From: Streptomyces sp. 1331.2
GTDB taxonomy: Bacteria; Actinomycetota; Actinomycetes; Streptomycetales; Streptomycetaceae
Direction of reading: 5' to 3'
Length of the DNA stretch: 64,000 nucleotides
Assembly: GCF_900199205.1 (NCBI RefSeq)
Contig: NZ_OBMJ01000001.1
Coordinates: 6,937,001-7,001,000 of the forward strand
Translations under genes and position numbers: made by a program
The notes under the pieces: generated by a model
The model's database searches: none
Told to the model about the DNA's origin: nothing
The model's input: only the letters and a program-made list of their open reading frames with translations
Part shown: in pieces, positions 59,181 through 64,000 of the stretch
Layout: every line of letters begins with the position of its first letter
Position numbering within the stretch: position 1 is the stretch's first letter

Positions 59181-59654
59181 GTGACCACCGTGAACCCGAG
59201 AAGATCCGCCGTCCTGGCGCTGGCCGCCGCCCTGCTCGCCCTGACCGGCTGCGCCTCCACCGGAACGCGCCCGTCGGCGACCACCACCCTCAGCCCGGCC
59301 GCCCCGAGCAGCCCGGCCGTCCCCAGCCCGGCGGTGGTGACGGTGGACGAACACGCCGACCACACCACCGTGAAGGCGGCCGTCGGCTCGACCGTCTCGG
59401 TCGGCCTGCACAGCACCTACTGGTCCGCCGCGACCAGCTCCGCCCCCGACGTCCTCGCACCGAGCGGCACCCCGACCACCGCCCCGTCCCCCTCCTGCCG
59501 CCCCGGCGGCGGCTGCGGCACCGTCACCACCACCTTCACCGCCCACGCCCCCGGCACCGCCCGGCTGACCGCCACCCGCACCATCTGCGGCGAGGCCCTG
59601 CAGTGCCCGCCCGAGCAGGGCAGCTACGAGGTGACCGTCGAGGTCACCGGTTGA
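59181..59654 (+). CDS. Lipoprotein with chagasin-like (I42) domain
   Basis: 157 aa from GTG 59181 (AAAGGA upstream). Lipoprotein signal with lipobox LTGC, Cys24. After a Pro/Ser linker, a compact beta domain: HTTVKAAVGSTVSVGLHSTY, VLAPSGTPTTAP, TTTFTAHAPGTARLTATRTI and EQGSYEVTVEVTG, which follows the pattern of chagasin-type cysteine-protease inhibitors (VGxxVxVxL, then F-A-xxxGxAxLxxxR). Four Cys may form disulfides. Located right after a secreted protease-like gene but with its own leader. Family call is tentative. Confidence 0.72.
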   Translation: MTTVNPRRSAVLALAAALLALTGCASTGTRPSATTTLSPAAPSSPAVPSPAVVTVDEHADHTTVKAAVGSTVSVGLHSTYWSAATSSAPDVLAPSGTPTTAPSPSCRPGGGCGTVTTTFTAHAPGTARLTATRTICGEALQCPPEQGSYEVTVEVTG

Positions 59655-59696
59655 GGCCGGTTGAGGCCGGGGAGGTCGGGAAGGCCAGGGAGGCTG

Positions 59697-60110
59697 CTAC
59701 CTGATCTCCGAGCCCGGGTTGGCCTCGTCCCACGCGTGACGTGAGGTGACGATCGCGTCGTGGTGGTCGTAGGACCAGTCGGCCATCGCCCGCACCAGGT
59801 GCGTCAGGCTGTGGCCGAGCGGGGTCAACTCGTACTCCACCTGCGGCGGGACGGTCGGATGGACGGTCCGGGACACCAGGCCGTCCCGCTCCAGGCGCCG
59901 CACCGTCAGGGTCAGCATCCGCTGCGAGATCCCCGGCAACGCCCGCTGCAGCTCGCGGAACCGCCGTACGCCCTGGGCGAGTTCGACGATGGTGAGGACC
60001 GACCACTTGTCGCCCAGGCGGTCCAGCAGGTCGCGGATCCCGCAGTCCACGCCGTCCTCGCACCAGACCACCGCTCGGGGAGTGGTTACCGCGCTGTGCC
60101 CTGCTGACAT
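59697..60110 (-). CDS. HxlR-family winged-helix regulator
   Basis: 137 aa. CEDGVDCGIRDLLDRLGDKW supplies the redox-type Cys found at the N-terminus of many HxlR proteins, then ELAQGVRRFRELQRALPGIS, QRMLTLTVRRLERDGLVSRT, and PQVEYELTPLGHSLTHLV. HxlR proteins sense aldehydes, quinones or disulfide stress and commonly face a reductase gene, as here (90 bp apart). Confidence 0.92.
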   Translation of the reverse strand: MSAGHSAVTTPRAVVWCEDGVDCGIRDLLDRLGDKWSVLTIVELAQGVRRFRELQRALPGISQRMLTLTVRRLERDGLVSRTVHPTVPPQVEYELTPLGHSLTHLVRAMADWSYDHHDAIVTSRHAWDEANPGSEIR

Positions 60111-60147
60111 GAAAGTGCCTCCTTACGCCGAACGCCCAGGCTATCGA

Positions 60148-60178
60148 GGATGGTCAGGTCGCCGACCGTCGGCCATCC
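60148..60178. promoter_or_regulatory. Nested inverted repeats between HxlR and reductase genes
   Basis: GGATGG (60148-60153)/CCATCC (60173-60178) enclose GGTCG (60157-60161)/CGACC (60163-60167). Candidate HxlR operator or leader hairpin of the reductase gene. Confidence 0.45.
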
Positions 60179-60200
60179 GACCACCTTTGGAGGAACGTTC

Positions 60201-61034
60201 ATGCTGCTCGTCACCGGTGTCAACGGAGGTCTGGGCACGCTCGTGCTGGAGCGCCTGGCCGGCCGGGAGGAGGTCCTGGCCGGCTCGCGCACCCCCGAGC
60301 GGGTGCCCGCCGGGGTGCCCGCCCGGCTGGTGGACTTCGACCGGCCGCAGACGCTGGACGCCGCGTTCGAGGGCGTCCGAACCCTGCTGCTGATCTCGGC
60401 CGGCGCCGCCGAGGACGACGTGGTCATCGCCCGGCACGGCGCGGCGATCGCGGCGGCGGAGCGGGCGGGCGTCGAGCACGTCGTCTACACCAGCCTGTCC
60501 GGCGACGGCGACCACCTGCCGTACGCCCTCGCCCACCGCTGGACCGAGCGGCGGCTGCGCGAGTCGCCGAGCCTGCGCTGGACGGTGCTGCGCAACGGCC
60601 TGTACGCCGAACTGCTGGGCGCGATCGCCGCGCCCGGCCCGGACGGGGTGATCACCGCGCCGCTCGGCGACGGGAAGCTGGCGGCGGTGGCCCGGGCGGA
60701 CCTCGCCGAGGTGGCGGCCAGCGTCGCCCTGGCGCCCGCCGAACACGCCGGCCGGACCTACGAGTTGGTGGGCCAGCGGGCCCTGGGCGGCGCGGAGGTG
60801 GCCGGGGCGCTCGGCGCCGAGTACCGCCCGGGCCGACTCGCCGACGCCCGGACGGCGATGGCGGCCTCGGACGCGCCGGACTTCCAGGTGCCGATGCTGG
60901 TCGGCACCTACTCGGCGATCGCCCACGGCTTCCTGGCCGGCCCCGGCGGGCCGGGCGACCTCGCGGCCCTGCTCGGCCGCGAGCCCCGCCCGGCCCTGGA
61001 GGTCATCGCCGCCGGGAGCCCGGACGCCCGCTAA
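60201..61034 (+). CDS. NmrA-like NAD(P)-binding reductase (QorB-type)
   Basis: 277 aa; GGAGGAA before ATG. N-terminal MLLVTGVNGGLGTLVLERLA is the atypical-SDR dinucleotide motif, followed by LLLISAGAAEDDVVIARHG, AGVEHVVYTSLSGDG, and RWTVLRNGLYAELLG. E. coli QorB-like NAD(P)H:quinone oxidoreductases share this plan and are HxlR targets. The stop overlaps the convergent gene's stop (CTAA, 61031-61034). Confidence 0.9.
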   Translation: MLLVTGVNGGLGTLVLERLAGREEVLAGSRTPERVPAGVPARLVDFDRPQTLDAAFEGVRTLLLISAGAAEDDVVIARHGAAIAAAERAGVEHVVYTSLSGDGDHLPYALAHRWTERRLRESPSLRWTVLRNGLYAELLGAIAAPGPDGVITAPLGDGKLAAVARADLAEVAASVALAPAEHAGRTYELVGQRALGGAEVAGALGAEYRPGRLADARTAMAASDAPDFQVPMLVGTYSAIAHGFLAGPGGPGDLAALLGREPRPALEVIAAGSPDAR

Positions 61035-61981
61035 CGTGCCGCCTCCGCGTCGGCCCGGGCGACCCAGTCCGGCAGCGGCTCGCGGCAGGCCAGCCAGGAC
61101 GGCGGCACGTCGGCCAGGCCGGTGCGGGCGGCGACCACGCCGCCGGTGATGGCGCAGGTGGTGTCCACGTCGCCCAGGCCCTCCGCCGTCGTCCACAGGG
61201 CGTCGGTGAGACTGTCCAGGTGGTGCGCGGCGGACCACAGGGCGAAGGGGACGGTGTCGCTCGCCCGGATCTTCTGCCCGTTGCCGAGCAGGTCGGCCGC
61301 CCGCCAGGGCTCGGTGCCCGCGGGCAGCTCGGCGGCGCGGTGCAGCCCGTTGCGGACGGCGCCCTCCGGGGTGCGGACGGCGACCTCGGCCAGCAGCTCG
61401 GGCCCCGCGGGGGCGGGCCCGGAGCGTGGTGCAGAAGGTCGGGCGCGGGCGGCGAGCGCCGCCGCCAGGGCGACCGCGACCGCCCCGGCGACGCCCTCGG
61501 GGTGCGCGTGCGTCACCTCGGCCGACAGGGCCGCCTGTTCGGCCGCCTCGTCCAGGTCGGTGTGGAACCAGGCGCCCAGCGGGGCGACCCGCATCGCCGC
61601 GCCGTTGCCGAGGCTGCCCTGGCCGTCGAACAGCTCGCGCGCCGCGGTGCGCCAACTCCCGGGCTCCTCGGCCAGCTTGGGGAGCAGCAGGTGCATGCCG
61701 TGCCCGTAGCCGCGGCCGGTGTCGGCCCGGTAGCCGGCCCCGAAGGCCTGGGCGAGGCGGTCCTGGTGCACAGCGTCGTAGGCGGTGAGGACCCCGTACA
61801 CCGACAGCGCCATCGCGGTGTCGTCGGTCCAGTGCCAGGGGCCTTCCTCCGGCGTCCGCCGGGCCCGGATCTGCTCGAACGCGTCCTTCGGCGATCGGAA
61901 GAGGGGAAACCAGCGCTCCCCGAAGCCGTCCCCGAGGGCCAGGCCCTCCAGCGCGTCGCGGGCAGCGGAAAAGGTTGTCAT
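61031..61981 (-). CDS. ADP-ribosylglycohydrolase family protein
   Basis: 316 aa from ATG 61981. Metal-binding motif Thr52-Asp53-Asp54 (HWTDDTAMALS) and C-terminal GDVDTTCAITGGVVAARTGL, with GNGAAMRVAPLGAWF in between: the conserved dinuclear Mg site of DraG/ARH proteins. It removes ADP-ribose from proteins or small molecules; the target is unknown. Convergent overlap with the reductase gene. Confidence 0.92.
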   Translation of the reverse strand: MTTFSAARDALEGLALGDGFGERWFPLFRSPKDAFEQIRARRTPEEGPWHWTDDTAMALSVYGVLTAYDAVHQDRLAQAFGAGYRADTGRGYGHGMHLLLPKLAEEPGSWRTAARELFDGQGSLGNGAAMRVAPLGAWFHTDLDEAAEQAALSAEVTHAHPEGVAGAVAVALAAALAARARPSAPRSGPAPAGPELLAEVAVRTPEGAVRNGLHRAAELPAGTEPWRAADLLGNGQKIRASDTVPFALWSAAHHLDSLTDALWTTAEGLGDVDTTCAITGGVVAARTGLADVPPSWLACREPLPDWVARADAEAAR

Positions 61982-62074
61982 CCCGGCATCCTGGCAGCCG
62001 CGATTCCCCTGCCGCACCCGGTTTCCCGGCTGCGGCAGGGGGCGCGTCCAGGGCCTGTCCGGGGGACAGAACAC

Positions 62075-62240
62075 CTAGGGCGTGTCTGACAATTCCCGCC
62101 GGGCGCGCGACGCCGGGGCACGCACCTCGCCGCGTTGTCGTCGGTCGCCGATGCTCCGCATGGACTCCCTCCTCCGCCTTGCGATGCACGCACCCCAACG
62201 CCGCGCGCTGATCCGCCGCGAATTGTCAGACACGCCCTAG
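62075..62240. mobile_element. 166-bp MITE with perfect 21-bp terminal inverted repeats
   Basis: Ends 62075-62095 and 62220-62240 are exact reverse complements, opening CTAGGGCGTGTCTGAC. CTAG at each outer end may be a target duplication fitting the YTAR preference of the IS5 family (knowledge, not tested). The 124-bp interior is GC-rich without protein sense. Inserted between convergently spaced minus-strand genes. Confidence 0.85.
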
Positions 62241-63208
62241 TCGCCCAGGACGGCGATCCGGCCGGTGCTCAGCCCGTCGGCGACCCGTTGGACGGCGTCG
62301 GCCGCGCCGGCCAGCGGCACCCGGGCGCTGACCAGGGGCCGGACGGCGCCCTGGTCGGCGAGCTTGGTCAGCTCCTCGTGCGCGGCGCGGACGGCCTGTG
62401 GGTCCTGGGTGTTGTACAGGCCCCAGTGCAGGCCGAGGATCGAGTAGTTCTTCACCAGGGCGTGGTTGAGCGCCGGTGCCGGGATCTGCCCGGCGGCGAA
62501 GCCGACCACCACGATCCGGCCCTCGAAGGCGACGCACTTGGTGGAGCCGGTGTAGGCCGCGCCGCCGACCGGGTCGAAGACCACGTCCGCGCCGCGCCCG
62601 CCGGTGGCCTCCTTGACGGCGGCGACGAAGTCCCGCTCCGTACGGTCCACCACCACGTCGGCGCCGAGCGCCCGGGCCGCCTCCGCCTTCGCCGGGCCGC
62701 CGACCACCGCGATCACCCGGGCTCCGGCGGCCCGGCCGAGCTGGAGCGCCGCGCTGCCGACACCGCCGGCCGCCGCGTGCACCAGCAGGGTCTCCCCGGC
62801 CCGCAGCCGGGCCCGGCGGTGCAGCGCGAACCAGGCGGTCTGGTAGCCGATGTGCAGCGCCGCCGCCTCGGCGTCGTCCAGCGCCTCGGGCGCGGGGAAC
62901 GCGGCCGCGGCGTCCAGCAGTGCGTACTCGGCGAAGGCGCCCTGCGGCAGCAGCGGGTTGCCGATCAGCCGCTCGCCCCGCCGGGGCCCGTCCGCGACCT
63001 CGCCGCACAGCTCCACCCCGGGGGTGAACGGCAGCGGCGGGCGGACCTGGTACTGCCCGCGGACCATCAGCGCGTCCGGGAAGTTGACGGCGGCGGCCCG
63101 CACCCGGACCAGCAGCTGCCCCGGGCCGGCGACCGGCCGTGCGACGTCCTCGGCGAGCCGCATCACCGCGGCCGGCTCGCCGAGCTCTCCCACCTGCCAG
63201 GCCCTCAC
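62237..63208 (-). CDS. NADPH:quinone oxidoreductase-like medium-chain dehydrogenase
   Basis: 323 aa from GTG 63208, which overlaps the SDR stop (GTGA). Zinc-free MDR pattern: AAVNFPDALMVRGQYQVRPP, LPFTPGVELCGEV, LLVHAAAGGVGSAALQLGRA, ADVVFDPVGGAAYTGS. Uses NADPH to reduce quinones or enoyl groups. Its stop TAG is made by the CTAG at the end of the MITE. Probably functional with the SDR in lipid or xenobiotic oxidation. Confidence 0.92.
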   Translation of the reverse strand: MRAWQVGELGEPAAVMRLAEDVARPVAGPGQLLVRVRAAAVNFPDALMVRGQYQVRPPLPFTPGVELCGEVADGPRRGERLIGNPLLPQGAFAEYALLDAAAAFPAPEALDDAEAAALHIGYQTAWFALHRRARLRAGETLLVHAAAGGVGSAALQLGRAAGARVIAVVGGPAKAEAARALGADVVVDRTERDFVAAVKEATGGRGADVVFDPVGGAAYTGSTKCVAFEGRIVVVGFAAGQIPAPALNHALVKNYSILGLHWGLYNTQDPQAVRAAHEELTKLADQGAVRPLVSARVPLAGAADAVQRVADGLSTGRIAVLGD

Positions 63209-64000
63209 AGCGCCGCACCCTTCTCCAGTCCCTGCTGGAGCCGGTTCATCCCGGCGATCCAGCGGTCCGGTTCGGTGGCCCGGACCCGGTAGTACTCGGC
63301 GACCTCGGGGTGCGGAAGGATCAGGAAGCGCTCCTCGCCCAGGGCGGCCAGCGTGGCCTCGGCGACGTCCTCCGGGTCCAGCGCGGTCGGCGCCAGCAGC
63401 GCCTCGCCGACGGCGCCGGTCGAGGCGAGCATGTCGGTGCGCACGCCCTGCGGGCAGAGCGCGTGCACCCGGACGCCCCGGTGGCGGTAGGTCGCGGAGA
63501 GCCATTCGGCGAAGGCGAGCGCGCCGTGCTTGCTGACCGCGTACGGGGCCGACCCGAGCATGGTGAGCAGCCCGGCGGCGGAGACGGTGGCCAGGAAGCG
63601 GCCCTCGCCGCGCTCCAGCCAGCGGGGGAGCAGCAGGTCGGCGGCCCGGACGTGCGCGAGCACGTTGACCTCCCAGGCGCTCTCCCAGGCGGCGGCGGGC
63701 GCGTCGGCCCCGCCGACCGGGGCGACGCCCGCGTTGGCGCACCACACGTCGATCTCGCCCAGGGCGGCCCGGGCCTGCCCGACCAGGGCGGCCAGGCCCT
63801 CGGCGGAGGCGGCGTCCCCGGGCAGGGCGGTGCCGGAGCAGTCCTTGGCGACGGCGTGGGCGGCCTCGGCGTCCAGGTCGTTGACCACCACCCGGGCCCC
63901 GGCGGCCGCGAAGGCCCGGGCGAGCGCGGCCCCGATGCCCCGGCCGGCGCCGGTCACCACCACGCCCTGGCCGGCGAACCGGTCGGCGAAAGCCCCGGCC
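63205..64000 (-). CDS. SDR-family oxidoreductase, 5' end outside the window
   Basis: The frame stays open to the right edge and reads ADRFAGQGVVVTGAGRGIGA, so the start is beyond 64000; the GTG at 63963 is internal. Cofactor motif TGAGRGIG, Asn of NAG (WCANAGVAPVGG), catalytic Ser (LATVSAAGLLTML), Tyr-x-x-x-Lys (YAVSKHGALAF). A C-terminal extension (EEYYRVRATEPDRWIAGMNR-like, here VAEYYRVRATEPDRWIAGMN) is typical of a mycobacterial/actinobacterial SDR subgroup. Four-base overlap with the quinone-reductase gene. Confidence 0.92.
   Translation of the reverse strand, partial: AGAFADRFAGQGVVVTGAGRGIGAALARAFAAAGARVVVNDLDAEAAHAVAKDCSGTALPGDAASAEGLAALVGQARAALGEIDVWCANAGVAPVGGADAPAAAWESAWEVNVLAHVRAADLLLPRWLERGEGRFLATVSAAGLLTMLGSAPYAVSKHGALAFAEWLSATYRHRGVRVHALCPQGVRTDMLASTGAVGEALLAPTALDPEDVAEATLAALGEERFLILPHPEVAEYYRVRATEPDRWIAGMNRLQQGLEKGAAL

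Noticed and set aside
1..64000. tRNA, rRNA, riboswitch or CRISPR loci
   Set aside because: None recognised by eye on either strand. Absence of riboswitches cannot be proven without a covariance-model search.

Overview
The window is very GC-rich. Nearly every gene has a strong third-position G/C bias, GTG and TTG starts are common, and start/stop overlaps of the ATGA or GTGA type are frequent. Together with SpoIIE-type phosphatases, a SepF-like protein, DevR/DevS, a DUF6230/DUF6114 pair and large secreted subtilases, this points to a chromosomal segment of a Streptomycetaceae actinomycete (Streptomyces or Kitasatospora). I saw no rRNA, tRNA, CRISPR array, replication origin, prophage or large biosynthetic cluster. 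The window cuts a TetR gene at its left edge and an SDR gene at its right edge.

Layout. 1-7.7 kb: TetR fragment, PAS/GAF/SpoIIE phosphatase, a TetR-controlled drug exporter, SepF-like protein, DinB-like protein and a TVP38-type membrane protein. 7.7-15 kb: MFS transporter facing a ROK repressor, HTH-Mop protein, glycerophosphodiesterase overlapping an AlkZ-like glycosylase, AI-2E exporter and a virginiamycin B lyase with its catalytic residues intact. 15-19.9 kb: a dormancy-type module of DevR-like regulator and DevS-like kinase transcribed toward each other, plus a universal stress protein behind a DevR-like box, then a phosphoesterase. 19.9-22.9 kb: copper operon of a tiny Met/His-tailed membrane protein, CopA ATPase and PCuAC-type chaperone. 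23-34.7 kb: NYN protein, F420-type oxidoreductase, D,D-carboxypeptidase, a subtilase with a P-domain, TetR facing a siderophore-interacting protein, a second very large subtilase-like protein that seems to lack the catalytic His, and an epoxide hydrolase.

34.7-40.5 kb: MoxR/VWA pair, a secreted protein, TetR, DUF6230 and DUF6114, with a shared promoter element in front of the secreted-protein and DUF6230 genes. 40.6-50.7 kb: zinc alcohol dehydrogenase facing an XRE regulator, selenium-binding protein facing a hydrolase/spermidine-synthase-like operon whose second gene has lost its in-frame stop, two methyltransferases, DedA, Gfo/Idh/MocA and GNAT. 50.7-64 kb: a possible 21-residue leader peptide, a channel-like membrane protein, GNAT, a phosphotransferase/acyl-CoA dehydrogenase operon, secreted hydrolase and protease-like proteins, a chagasin-like lipoprotein, HxlR facing an NAD(P)-binding reductase, an ADP-ribosylglycohydrolase, a 166-bp MITE, and an SDR/quinone reductase operon.

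Most genes are independent one- to three-gene units separated by strong hairpin terminators. The most notable signals are the MITE whose end supplies a stop codon (with a solo end at the devR stop), the stop-loss between a spermidine-synthase-like gene and a methyltransferase, the His-less subtilase, the DevR box in front of the stress protein, and tandem repeats that span stop codons.
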